Made by a program: the position numbers and the translations under genes
Shown here: piece by piece, positions 8,355-15,428 of the stretch
Numbering within the stretch: position 1 is the first letter of the stretch
Layout: each line of letters opens with the position of its first letter
DNA from: DATHWB01 sp040905965
Lineage (GTDB): Bacteria; Actinomycetota; Acidimicrobiia; Spongiisociales; ZC4RG35
NCBI GenBank assembly: GCA_040905965.1
Contig: JBBDQP010000073.1
Coordinates: forward strand, 1 to 28,020
DNA length: 28,020 nt
Reading direction: 5' to 3'
The notes under the pieces: generated by a model
The model's input: only the letters and a program-made list of their open reading frames with translations
The model's database searches: none
What the model was told of the DNA's origin: nothing

Positions 8355-9349
8355 CCGGGCCGGAACTCGAGACCGCGGTCGAACTTTTCAGCCTGGACCC
8401 GTCCGGCCCGAAGGTGGTCGCTATTGGGGGAGGGCATGGATTGGCCGCAGCCCTCGAAGCCGCCCAGTCATATGCCTCCCACATCACCGCAATCGTCTCT
8501 GTTGCCGACGACGGCGGTTCCTCCGGCCGTCTGACAACCGAGATGGGCGTTCCGGCCCCCGGAGACATCCGACGTTGTCTCCTCGCTCTCACCCCCGACC
8601 CGGGGATCTGGTACGAACTGTTCAACTACCGCTTCCCGGGCGGACCCGACGACGCCGCCGACCTCAGTCCCCAGGACGTCGGCGGTCACGCACTCGGCAA
8701 CCTGTTGCTCGTCGCCCTCACCGACCTGTGCGGGGGAGACTTCGGACTCGCGGTCAGACAGGCGGGGGCGCTGTTGGGAGCACTGGGCGCCGTCGTCCCA
8801 GCCACTACCGAAGCGGTTTGCCTGAGCGCCGACATCGGTGGCCAGCGAGTCGATGGCCAGGTCGCGGTTTCCCGTACCCCGGGCGGGATCGAGCGCCTGA
8901 TCCTCGGACCGGAAGGCATCACCGCCAACGCCGATGCGCTGATCGCGGTGGCCGCCGCCGACCAGATCATCCTCGGACCCGGCAGCCTTTTCACGTCGGT
9001 GATCGCCGCCCTTGCAGTGCCCGGACTGGCCGAAGCCATCGACGCCGCCAAGGGGCGGATCGTCACCGTCCTCAATCTCGTCACCCAGAACGCCGAGACC
9101 GCCGGCATGGGAGGCTGGGATCACATCAGGGCGCTCCACGTCCACACGGGCCTCGTTCGGGGTGGTGGTATCGTCGCCCACCAGGGCGATCTGGCCGTTC
9201 CGGACACTGTCGACAGGGTTGAGATCGACTCCGACGCAGCCGCCGGGCTCGGATGGGATCTCTACGAGGCCGACGTCGTCGCCGTCGACGTTCCCTGGCC
9301 CGCACACGATCCGATCAAGCTGGGAGCGGCGCTCCGCAAGATGATCTGA
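8351..9349 (+). CDS. yvcK: YvcK/CofD-like protein, gluconeogenesis factor
   Basis: 332 residues. AIGGGHGLAAAL near the N-terminus, SVADDGGSSGRL, GDIRRCLL, GHALGNLLL and LGPGSLFTSV are the family's signature loops. YvcK binds UDP-sugars and is needed for gluconeogenic growth and cell-wall homeostasis in Bacillus and Mycobacterium (CuvA). The start ATG overlaps the rapZ stop by 4 bases. Its own stop overlaps pgk by one base (TGATG). In most actinobacteria whiA and gap stand between yvcK and pgk; here nothing does. The CofD-like fold could suggest 2-phospho-lactate transferase, but position and motifs favour YvcK. Confidence 0.93.
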   Translation: MTGPELETAVELFSLDPSGPKVVAIGGGHGLAAALEAAQSYASHITAIVSVADDGGSSGRLTTEMGVPAPGDIRRCLLALTPDPGIWYELFNYRFPGGPDDAADLSPQDVGGHALGNLLLVALTDLCGGDFGLAVRQAGALLGALGAVVPATTEAVCLSADIGGQRVDGQVAVSRTPGGIERLILGPEGITANADALIAVAAADQIILGPGSLFTSVIAALAVPGLAEAIDAAKGRIVTVLNLVTQNAETAGMGGWDHIRALHVHTGLVRGGGIVAHQGDLAVPDTVDRVEIDSDAAAGLGWDLYEADVVAVDVPWPAHDPIKLGAALRKMI

Positions 9350-10530
9350 TGAACCGCTACCTCACACTCGACGACGTCGACGTCACCGGCCGAACGGTCC
9401 TGGTGCGTAGCGACCTCAACGTCCCGCTCGACGACGGTGAAGTGGGCGACGACTTCCGCATCCGGATGGCGCTCGGCACCATCACTCGCTTGCGCCAAGC
9501 CGGGGCGCGGGTCGTCGTGTGCTCCCACCTCGGACGACCCAAAGGCGCCGACCCCGACTACTCGCTCGCCCCGGTCGCTCGTCGCATGAGTGAACTCGCC
9601 GGATACGAGGTGACCCATATCCCCGCCACGGTCGGAGCGACCGCCTCCGAAGGGGTGAACCGGGCCACGACCGGCGAAGTGGTGCTGTTGGAGAACACCC
9701 GGTTCGAACCGGGCGAGACCCTGAACGACGTCAGCCTCGCCGACGAGTTCGCCGCTCTCTGCGACATCTTCGTCCAGGACGCTTTCGGATCGGTGCATCG
9801 GGCGCATGCCTCCACCGTGGGGGTGGCCGAACGCGTCCAGTCGGTGGCCGGACCGCTGCTGGTCTCTGAAATCACCTCGCTCGGGAGGTTCCTGGGCGAT
9901 CCCGAACGTCCCTACGTCGTGATTCTCGGTGGAGCCAAGATCTCGGACAAGCTGGGGGTTGTGAAATCCCTCCTACCGCGGACCGACACGCTGCTCATCG
10001 GCGGTGGCATGTGCTTCACCTTCATGCGCGCCAACGGACTCGAAGTGGGCGGGTCGCTCGTCGAAGATGACATGTTGGAAGAAGTCGGCGAGATCCTCGC
10101 CGGAGCGCACAGACACAAGATCCACCTGCCGTCCGACATCGTCATCGCCGATCGTTTTGCCGAAGACGCCGAACACCGCACCGTCTCTGCCGGCGACATG
10201 CCAGACGGATGGATGGGACTCGACATCGGCCCTGAAACGGTCGAGACGTTCAACGAGGTCATCGCCGGGGCGGCGTCGGTATTCTGGAACGGCCCCATGG
10301 GGGTCTTCGAATGGGAGGCGTTCCGACGCGGGACCGAAGACGTGGCCCGTGCAGTCGCAGACTGTCCCGGTTTCACCGCCGTCGGTGGGGGCGACTCGGC
10401 CGCCGCCCTGCGCACGCTCGGCCTCGAAGACGAAGTGACGCACCTGTCCACCGGTGGGGGAGCGGGCCTCGAACTATTGGAAGGGGCCGAACTGCCCGGC
10501 ATCAAAGTCTTGGAAAGATGGGTGAGATGA
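9349..10530 (+). CDS. pgk: Phosphoglycerate kinase
   Basis: 393 residues, full length. Transfers phosphate from 1,3-bisphosphoglycerate to ADP in the cytoplasm. VRSDLNVPL with substrate-contacting residues, CSHLGRPKG, LLENTRFEPGE, QDAFGSVHRAH, ILGGAKISDKL, NGPMGVFE and the nucleotide loop VGGGDSAAAL are all present. The ATG at 9349 overlaps the yvcK stop. It is followed by tpiA with a 4-base overlap, so the glycolytic genes are transcribed and probably translated together with rapZ-yvcK. Confidence 0.97.
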   Translation: MNRYLTLDDVDVTGRTVLVRSDLNVPLDDGEVGDDFRIRMALGTITRLRQAGARVVVCSHLGRPKGADPDYSLAPVARRMSELAGYEVTHIPATVGATASEGVNRATTGEVVLLENTRFEPGETLNDVSLADEFAALCDIFVQDAFGSVHRAHASTVGVAERVQSVAGPLLVSEITSLGRFLGDPERPYVVILGGAKISDKLGVVKSLLPRTDTLLIGGGMCFTFMRANGLEVGGSLVEDDMLEEVGEILAGAHRHKIHLPSDIVIADRFAEDAEHRTVSAGDMPDGWMGLDIGPETVETFNEVIAGAASVFWNGPMGVFEWEAFRRGTEDVARAVADCPGFTAVGGGDSAAALRTLGLEDEVTHLSTGGGAGLELLEGAELPGIKVLERWVR

Positions 10531-11297
10531 TGGAACGTCGTGACCTGATCGTCGGCAACTGGAAGATGAACGCCAACCACCTGGAGGCGATCCAGATGGT
10601 CCAGAAGCTGTCGTACCGCTTGGAGCTGAGCGACACCGAACGAGTCGAGGTGGTCGTCGCCCCGCCGTACACCGCGCTGCGATCCGTTCAGACTGTCATC
10701 GAAGCCGACCGACTTCCCCTCGGGCTCGCCGCCCAGAACTGCGACTGGCGGGAATCCGGTGCGTACACGGGGGAGATCTCCGCTCCGATGCTGGCCAAAC
10801 TCGGCGTCGGCTGGGTCATCGTCGGACACTCCGAACGGAGGGCCCATTTCGGAGAAACCGATGAGACCGTCAACCTCCGCTCCAAAGCGGTGCTCGCCTC
10901 CGGTATGCATCCGATCGTCTGCGTTGGCGAGACCCTCGACCAGCGTGAAGCCGACCAGACCGAAGGTGTCGTCGTCACCCAGGTCCAGGGCGGGATGAAT
11001 GGACTCACCGGCGACCAGGTGGCGGGGATGGCCGTCGCCTACGAACCGGTGTGGGCGATCGGCACCGGCCGCAACGCCGACCCTGACACCGCCGGAAGCG
11101 TCGTCGAACTCATCCGGGAGACGGTGCGTGCGATGGTGGGCGAGGCGGCCGATAGCCTTCGCATCCTCTATGGCGGATCGGTCAACGCTGGCAACGTGAA
11201 AGGGTTCATGGCCAAGCGCAACATCGACGGCGCCCTCGTCGGAGGGGCATCCCTCGACCCGGACACCTTCGCCGCCGTCGTCCGATACTGGATATGA
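10527..11297 (+). CDS. tpiA: Triosephosphate isomerase
   Basis: 256 residues. Interconverts dihydroxyacetone phosphate and glyceraldehyde 3-phosphate. VGNWKMN with the catalytic Lys, VGHSERR with the electrophilic His, AYEPVWAIGTG with the catalytic Glu and loop 6, and ILYGGSVNAGN plus the phosphate-binding GALVGGASL are intact. Two tandem ATGs occur (10527 and 10530) inside the pgk stop region, with GGTGAG just before; either can be the start. It overlaps gpmA by 4 bases. Confidence 0.97.
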   Translation: MMERRDLIVGNWKMNANHLEAIQMVQKLSYRLELSDTERVEVVVAPPYTALRSVQTVIEADRLPLGLAAQNCDWRESGAYTGEISAPMLAKLGVGWVIVGHSERRAHFGETDETVNLRSKAVLASGMHPIVCVGETLDQREADQTEGVVVTQVQGGMNGLTGDQVAGMAVAYEPVWAIGTGRNADPDTAGSVVELIRETVRAMVGEAADSLRILYGGSVNAGNVKGFMAKRNIDGALVGGASLDPDTFAAVVRYWI

Positions 11298-12040
11298 GCA
11301 CCCTCGTCCTGCTCCGCCACGGCGAGAGCGTGTGGAACCTCGAAAACCTGTTCACCGGATGGACCGATGTCGATCTCACCGAGAAGGGGATCGCCGAAGC
11401 CGCCGAAGCCGGGCGGCTGATGAAGGCCGAAGGCTTGCGACCCGACATCGTCCACACCTCGCTGCTCGTACGGGCGATCAAGTCCGCCAACATCGCACTG
11501 GACGAGATGGAAATGTCCTGGCTACCCGTCGCTCGGCACTGGCGTCTCAACGAACGGCACTACGGGGCGTTGCAGGGTCTCGACAAGGCGCAGACGGCGG
11601 AGTTGCACGGGGATGAACAAGTGCTCCTCTGGCGTCGCTCCTACGACATCCCGCCGCCCCCGTTGGAATCCGACGACGAACGTCACCCCCGCCACGACCG
11701 TCGGTATCGGCTGATGGCCCCCGAACAATTGCCTGCGGCCGAATGCCTCAAAGACGTGGTCGAGCGGATGCTTCCCTACTGGTATGACGCGATCGTCCCC
11801 GACCTCCGCCAGGACCGCACGGTATTGGTCGTCGCTCATGGCAACAGCCTGCGAGCGCTGGTCAAACATCTCGACGATGTTTCCGAAGACGACATCGTCG
11901 GCCTCAACATCCCCACCGGCATCCCCTTGGTCTACACCCTCGACGAGGATCTGCGCCCGGTGGCTCCCGGCCGCTACCTCGGTGACCCGGACGCCGCAGC
12001 CCAAGCCGCCCAAGCCGTCGCCGATCAAGCCAAAGCCTGA
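11294..12040 (+). CDS. gpmA: 2,3-bisphosphoglycerate-dependent phosphoglycerate mutase
   Basis: 248 residues. Interconverts 3- and 2-phosphoglycerate through a phosphohistidine. The N-terminal LVLLRHGESVWN holds the phosphorylated His; FTGWTDVDLTEKG, ERHYGALQG and AHGNSLRALVKHL, with the second catalytic His, are diagnostic of the dPGM family rather than of a general histidine phosphatase. The C-terminus is an Ala/Gln-rich tail. The start overlaps the tpiA stop (ATGA). Its place between tpiA and secG is unusual and gives this operon a third glycolytic enzyme in place of gap. Confidence 0.95.
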   Translation: MSTLVLLRHGESVWNLENLFTGWTDVDLTEKGIAEAAEAGRLMKAEGLRPDIVHTSLLVRAIKSANIALDEMEMSWLPVARHWRLNERHYGALQGLDKAQTAELHGDEQVLLWRRSYDIPPPPLESDDERHPRHDRRYRLMAPEQLPAAECLKDVVERMLPYWYDAIVPDLRQDRTVLVVAHGNSLRALVKHLDDVSEDDIVGLNIPTGIPLVYTLDEDLRPVAPGRYLGDPDAAAQAAQAVADQAKA

Positions 12041-12125
12041 GGCATCCGCGCCCATTCCTGTGCGTCCGCTCCGGTCGGGGAGACGGTCGGCGCTGCGGAG
12101 ATTCCGTCGACTCCGCCGGACTCGC

Positions 12126-12131
12126 TACAAT
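12126..12131 (+). promoter_or_regulatory. Candidate -10 box of secG
   Basis: TACAAT is a good match to TATAAT, 54 bases upstream of the secG ATG; a weak TTCCGT lies 18 bases further up at 12102-12107. It suggests that secG has its own promoter in the 145-base gap after gpmA. An imperfect inverted repeat CCGGATTGATCCGG follows in the leader. Confidence 0.4.
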
Positions 12132-12185
12132 GAGGCGCGGCCGGATTGATCCGGTCTCCCTCACACGAGTCGAATTGGTTTCCAC

Positions 12186-12431
12186 ATGGGTGTACTCACC
12201 ATCATCGTCATCATCCTCCACGTCGCCATCTCGCTGGCGCTCATCGCACTCATCCTGCTGCACAGCGGAAAGGGCGGCGGCCTGTCGGATGTCTTCGGAG
12301 GCGGCATGGCGCCCGCATCGCTCGGAGGTTCCACCCTCGCCGAGAAGAACCTGAGCCGACTCACGGTGATCGTCGGGGTGTCCTTCGCCGTGACGACCAT
12401 CGTCCTCACCTGGCTGCTCGCCGCGAACTAG
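12186..12431 (+). CDS. secG: Preprotein translocase subunit SecG
   Basis: 81 residues with two transmembrane helices (about 3-24 and 58-78) joined by the conserved glycine-rich loop LLHSGKGGGLSDVFGGG, typical of SecG. It assists the SecYEG channel in protein export. secG at the end of the pgk-tpiA cluster is the conserved order of many Gram-positive bacteria, which supports the call. No strong Shine-Dalgarno sequence precedes the ATG. Confidence 0.95.
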   Translation: MGVLTIIVIILHVAISLALIALILLHSGKGGGLSDVFGGGMAPASLGGSTLAEKNLSRLTVIVGVSFAVTTIVLTWLLAAN

Positions 12432-12473
12432 CCGGGCACCCACCGGGGCTTCTAAGCTCCCGGTCGCACTCTC

Positions 12474-12561
<88 letters not shown>

Positions 12562-12598
12562 CACTGATTACACGCGTTCGGGCGAGACGCTGCGCCAC

Positions 12599-12658
12599 TC
12601 GATCCCCGAGGTTCTTCCCGCCCTCCCCGCCAGACAAGTCTGTCTTCTCGGGGGTCGA
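12599..12658 (+). terminator. Long hairpin between tRNA-Leu and hydrolase
   Basis: TCGATCCCCGAG (12599-12610) pairs with CTCGGGGGTCGA (12647-12658), 12 pairs with one G-T, enclosing a smaller AGAC-AA-GTCT hairpin. There is no U-run. It may end tRNA transcription or be a processing or cruciform element; function is inferred from position only. Confidence 0.35.
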
Positions 12659-12685
12659 GCCGTCCGGTGCCGTTCCTTCGGCGGC

Positions 12686-12691
12686 TACTTT
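12686..12691 (+). promoter_or_regulatory. Candidate leaderless -10 box of the hydrolase gene
   Basis: TACTTT fits TANNNT and is followed by 7 bases and then GTG at 12699. This geometry, with no Shine-Dalgarno sequence, led me to choose 12699 as the start. An in-frame TTG at 12690 is a weaker alternative. Confidence 0.4.
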
Positions 12692-12698
12692 GGTCGGC

Positions 12699-13556
12699 GT
12701 GGAGTCCAACCCGCCGAGCGTCAACACCCGCACTGAGACGTTCCACGGCCACGAACTGTGGCTCGTCGACAGTGGGGAGGGCCCGGCGGTGCTCTTCATC
12801 CACGGGCTGTTGGGTTCGCACAAGAACTGGATGCACCTCGTCGACAAACTAAACGACCGCCACCGGGTGTTGGCCCCTGACCTGTTCGGCCACGGGGCAT
12901 CCGCCAAGCCGATGGGTGACTACTCCCTTGGTGCACACGCTGCCACCCTGCGCGACTTGCTCGACCGGCTGGGAATCGATCGAGTGACGCTGGTCGGACA
13001 TTCGCTGGGTGGCGGGATCGCCATGCAGTTCTGTTACCTGTTCCCTGAAAGGGTCGATCGCCTCGTCCTGGTGGCGAGTGGAGGATTGGGGAGATCGGTG
13101 AGTCCACTGCTGCGGTCGGCAGCACTGCCCGGGGCCGAGCTCGTGTTGCCGCTCATCGCCTCTGGCTGGGTTCGGGAGCGAGGCAAGGCGGTAGGCCGGG
13201 TGTTGGGCAAGGTGGGGTGGCGGGCGAGTTCGGACGTCTCAGAGGCATGGAGTGGTTTTGTGTCGCTCGCCGATGCCGAGAGCCGGCGTGCCTTCCTCGC
13301 CACGACCCGGTCCGTCATCGACCCGGGAGGCCAGACAGTCACCGCTCACGATCACCTGCCCCTGGCGGTTGAAATCCCGACGCTGATCGTCTGGGGCACC
13401 CGAGATCGGATGATCCCGACCTCGCACGCCGCCACTGCGCAACAGGCGTTCCCAGGTAGCCGGGTCGAGTTGTTCGAAGGTGCCGGCCATTTTCCTCATC
13501 TGGATGAGCCCGAGCGCTTCGCCGAGCTTTTGGATGGCTTCATCTCGCAGCCGTGA
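12699..13556 (+). CDS. Alpha/beta hydrolase
   Basis: 285 residues. LFIHGLLGSHKNW (33-45) is the oxyanion loop, VGHSLGGG carries the nucleophile S102, VWGTRDRMIP the acid and GAGHFPHLDEP the catalytic His, so the triad is complete. Overall it resembles MhpC/dehydrolipoyl-like carboxylic ester or C-C hydrolases; the substrate cannot be told. No signal peptide is seen, so it should act in the cytoplasm. The TGA overlaps a GTG that opens the VOC-like remnant at 13553, so the hydrolase was perhaps once followed by a coupled second gene. Confidence 0.88.
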   Translation: MESNPPSVNTRTETFHGHELWLVDSGEGPAVLFIHGLLGSHKNWMHLVDKLNDRHRVLAPDLFGHGASAKPMGDYSLGAHAATLRDLLDRLGIDRVTLVGHSLGGGIAMQFCYLFPERVDRLVLVASGGLGRSVSPLLRSAALPGAELVLPLIASGWVRERGKAVGRVLGKVGWRASSDVSEAWSGFVSLADAESRRAFLATTRSVIDPGGQTVTAHDHLPLAVEIPTLIVWGTRDRMIPTSHAATAQQAFPGSRVELFEGAGHFPHLDEPERFAELLDGFISQP

Positions 13557-13681
13557 GTGAGGGACCCGCCGCGGTGGAGACAGATGAGACCTCAGCGAGC
13601 GGCCCCCAACTCGATCCAATCGATGACCTCGCCGACCCCGCAGGGCACCCGTTCTGCCTGTGCTGGGTCGTTCGAAGCTGA
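13553..13681 (+). pseudogene. C-terminal remnant of a VOC/glyoxalase-like protein
   Basis: A 42-codon frame opens with GTG overlapping the hydrolase stop (GTGA) and ends at 13681. Its second half reads DDLADPAGHPFCLCWVV, the typical C-terminal strand of glyoxalase-like (VOC superfamily) proteins, in which DPxGHPFCL is near the end. The preceding residues (about 110 in a full protein) are missing. I read it as a decayed fragment; a short translated ORF coupled to the hydrolase is the alternative. An imperfect hairpin lies within it (13633-13670). Confidence 0.45.
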
Positions 13682-13718
13682 CGACGCCATCATTCGGCGA
13701 ACGGTCGGACGGTTCTGG

Positions 13719-13745
13719 GTTTAGAGCGAGCCGAACAACGGGTAC
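13719..13745 (+). promoter_or_regulatory. SigB/SigF-type promoter candidate 1
   Basis: GTTTAG (13719-13724), 15-base spacer, GGGTAC (13740-13745), matching the GTTT...GGGTA pattern of SigB/SigF-family promoters. It is 31 bases upstream of the ATG at 13777. Confidence 0.65.
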
Positions 13746-13776
13746 GTGACGTGTCTCCCAAGAAAGGGGATACACA

Positions 13777-14013
13777 ATGACCTATGACTCGAACCGCAAT
13801 GCGTCGACTGACCGTGACGTCATCGTCACCTCCCGAGCACCGAACAACAACAGCGGCATGGCTGTGGCAGCTGTGCTCGTGGTGATCGCGATCCTGTTCG
13901 CGGTCTGGCTCTTCATGAACGACGGGGTGGACAACACGACGTCGGATACATCGCCGACGGAAACGACCCAACCGGTCGACACGACACTGCCGACCGACAC
14001 CACCGCTCCCTGA
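13777..14013 (+). CDS. Single-span membrane protein with Thr/Pro-rich tail
   Basis: 78 residues. A polar N-terminus is followed by one transmembrane helix (about 28-48, MAVAAVLVVIAILFAVWLFM) and a tail of about 28 residues made almost only of T, D, P, S and V with repeated T-T/P-T-D units. The tail looks like an unstructured, possibly glycosylated, exposed segment. AAGGGGA about 8 bases before the ATG is a good ribosome binding site. A SigB-type promoter lies upstream and a strong hairpin terminator at 14031, so it is a monocistronic stress gene by inference. Family unknown. Confidence 0.75.
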   Translation: MTYDSNRNASTDRDVIVTSRAPNNNSGMAVAAVLVVIAILFAVWLFMNDGVDNTTSDTSPTETTQPVDTTLPTDTTAP

Positions 14014-14030
14014 GACGGCGAGGTCGAGCC

Positions 14031-14068
14031 AAGGAGCGGGGATGCCCGAAAGCGTCCCCGCTCCTTTT
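14031..14068 (+). terminator. Intrinsic terminator after 13777-14013 gene
   Basis: AAGGAGCGGGGA (14031-14042) pairs perfectly with TCCCCGCTCCTT (14055-14066), a 12-base-pair stem with a 12-base loop, followed by TT so that the run reads CCTTTT. Confidence 0.8.
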
Positions 14069-14077
14069 CGCGTTCTG

Positions 14078-14103
14078 GTTTCAAAACCAACATGGCTGGG
14101 AAC
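14078..14103 (+). promoter_or_regulatory. SigB/SigF-type promoter candidate 2
   Basis: GTTTCA (14078-14083), 14-base spacer, GGGAAC (14098-14103), 26 bases upstream of the ATG at 14130. The -10 deviates from GGGTAC by one base (T to A). Confidence 0.5.
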
Positions 14104-14129
14104 TCCACCCCTGAACGGAGGTGGAGTCA

Positions 14130-14336
14130 ATGTTCGAATCACCATCAACCACGATCCCGGTCACGAGGGATCCCGAACTCGACATGGCGCTCGCTGAGGG
14201 CGCCACGGTGTACCTGACGCGACAGGGTTTGGACCATGAGGCGATCGTTCGCTGCCTCGTCGAGGAGTTCGAAATCGATCGAGCGGCTGCCGCGGCGCTC
14301 GCAGATCTGGCCAAACACGACCTCGCTGGCAAGTGA
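14130..14336 (+). CDS. Small protein of unknown function (68 residues)
   Basis: Starts at ATG 14130 with GGAGGT seven bases before it; a GTG at 14121 in frame is less likely because it lies inside that site. The protein is helical, with MALAEGATVYLTRQGLDHEAIVRCLVEEF-like periodicity and an Ala-rich C-terminal helix, no membrane segment and one cysteine. I do not recognise a family. It lies between two stress-type genes and has its own SigB-type promoter candidate, so it is probably part of the same response. Confidence 0.7.
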   Translation: MFESPSTTIPVTRDPELDMALAEGATVYLTRQGLDHEAIVRCLVEEFEIDRAAAAALADLAKHDLAGK

Positions 14337-14349
14337 GACACATTTCAAG

Positions 14350-14374
14350 GTTTGCGAGTCCGCGGGCTGGGTAA
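14350..14374 (+). promoter_or_regulatory. SigB/SigF-type promoter candidate 3
   Basis: GTTTGC (14350-14355), 13-base spacer, GGGTAA (14369-14374), 33 bases upstream of the CsbD-like gene. CsbD is a known SigB-controlled protein in Bacillus, which supports this assignment. Confidence 0.65.
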
Positions 14375-14407
14375 CGACTCTTTGAGCACGCGACAAAGGG
14401 GGCTCAC

Positions 14408-14620
14408 ATGCGAGAAGACAACGACACGTTCGGCGGTGGCACAGACACCAAGTGGTCTGGACGCTGGGACCAGTTGAAAGGCAAGGCCAAGGAGTCGTGG
14501 GGCCACCTCACTGACGATGACCTTGACGTCGCCGAGGGCGAGTTCGAACAGATGATCGGCCGCATTAAGGAGCGGACCGGTGAAACCGAGGAGAACATTC
14601 GTCAGCGCCTCGCAGACTGA
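14408..14620 (+). CDS. CsbD family stress protein
   Basis: 70 residues. The stretch WDQLKGKAKESWGHLTDDDL (about 20-39) followed by EGEFEQMIGRIKERTGETEE is the CsbD signature: amphipathic, highly charged helices of a small cytoplasmic protein. CsbD was found in Bacillus as a general-stress (sigma-B) protein; its molecular role is not established. AAGGGGG precedes the ATG. A SigB-type promoter candidate lies upstream and a 12-base-pair hairpin at 14641 downstream, so it is probably transcribed alone. Confidence 0.9.
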   Translation: MREDNDTFGGGTDTKWSGRWDQLKGKAKESWGHLTDDDLDVAEGEFEQMIGRIKERTGETEENIRQRLAD

Positions 14621-14640
14621 GACGCCGTTCCCGGAACCGA

Positions 14641-14668
14641 TGAACCCCTGCCGGTCGGCAGGGGTTCA
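14641..14668 (+). terminator. Hairpin terminator after the CsbD-like gene
   Basis: TGAACCCCTGCC (14641-14652) pairs perfectly with GGCAGGGGTTCA (14657-14668) around the loop GGTC. There is no U-run, which is common in high-GC actinobacteria. Confidence 0.7.
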
Positions 14669-14690
14669 TCGCGTCCACAGGAGTCCGAAC

Positions 14691-15011
14691 ATGAAGCAGA
14701 TGGACGAGACAGCGGTTGCCGGACAGACGGACCTCGAAGAGTCTGGAACGTTGACCACACCCAAGAGCCCGACAGAGGTCGATTCGAACGCCGAAGAGGA
14801 ACCACGGCCCGACTGGTCGGGCCTGTGGCCGCCGCTCAGCTATTGGTGGCGCGCCGGGGTGGTAGTTCGACCTTTCGGCGCGTCCCGCTGCGGACGGACG
14901 GCGACGAGAGAAGCGCGAGCGTCAGCCGTCACCCCGTTACCGTTTGCGACGGCAGGCTGTCCTAAGGACACTGGCTCCCCGACCCATCGTCGTGGTCTCT
15001 TTTCTCCATAG
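14691..15011 (+). CDS. Hypothetical protein (106 residues)
   Basis: Opens at ATG 14691 with a good AGGAG about 8 bases upstream. The first 45 residues are acidic and polar (EESGTLTTPKSPTEV), followed by WSGLWPPLSYWWRAGVVVRPFG, which could be a short hydrophobic patch, and an Arg-rich tail that lacks obvious protein character. The tail may reflect a frameshift or recent loss of the original end near 14850. No family recognised. It ends just before the duplicated leader of the RsbW-like gene. Confidence 0.4.
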   Translation: MKQMDETAVAGQTDLEESGTLTTPKSPTEVDSNAEEEPRPDWSGLWPPLSYWWRAGVVVRPFGASRCGRTATREARASAVTPLPFATAGCPKDTGSPTHRRGLFSP

Positions 15012-15047
15012 GCTGGTAGCAGTGGAAGCAGGCTGGTAGCAGTGGAA
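15010..15047 (+). repeat. Tandem 20-base duplication over the RsbW-like start
   Basis: AGGCTGGTAGCAGTGGAA occurs at 15010-15027 and again at 15030-15047, a 20-base period. Each copy carries a GTG; the second (15042) opens the RsbW-like gene, while the first (15022) reads five codons to a TAG. Confidence 0.85.
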
Positions 15048-15428
15048 TCGCTCAAACTCCGACCCGATCCGACGAGCCCCCGGCTCGCCCGAGAGTTCGT
15101 TCGTCGCGTACTCGGTGACGCCGGCGTTGATCGGCTCACCACGGAGGATGCCGCCCTGCTTGCGACTGAACTGGTCACGAACTCGGTGATCCATGCCGAG
15201 ACAGATATCACCGTCGACGTCGAAGCCGAAGCAGGAGCGGTCCGCATCGGCGTCACCGACGGCAGCGGTGCCGAACCGGTACTGCGAGAACAGGACCAAA
15301 ACGCCACGACGGGACGCGGGCTCCAACTGGTCGACAGGGTGGCGACCAGTTGGAGCGTCGTGTTTGCCGACACGACCAAGACTGTTCAGTTCTCACTCGT
15401 GACAGACCTCGCAGGCCCCAGGCGATGA
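15042..15428 (+). CDS. RsbW-like anti-sigma/serine kinase, stand-alone ATPase
   Basis: 128 residues, a single HATPase domain of the RsbW/SpoIIAB type. The N box TELVTNSV carries E43 and N47, the G1 box is VTDGSG with D73, and the G2 box is TGRGLQLVDRV (90-100), so all ATP-binding elements are intact. Such proteins hold a sigma factor and phosphorylate a Ser of STAS antagonists in the cytoplasm. Start is GTG 15042, in the second copy of a 20-base tandem repeat. Its stop overlaps the next gene by 4 bases (ATGA). Unlike the domain fused to the sigma factor at 17083-18186, it retains the G1 Asp and is the best candidate kinase of this circuit. Confidence 0.88.
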   Translation: MESLKLRPDPTSPRLAREFVRRVLGDAGVDRLTTEDAALLATELVTNSVIHAETDITVDVEAEAGAVRIGVTDGSGAEPVLREQDQNATTGRGLQLVDRVATSWSVVFADTTKTVQFSLVTDLAGPRR

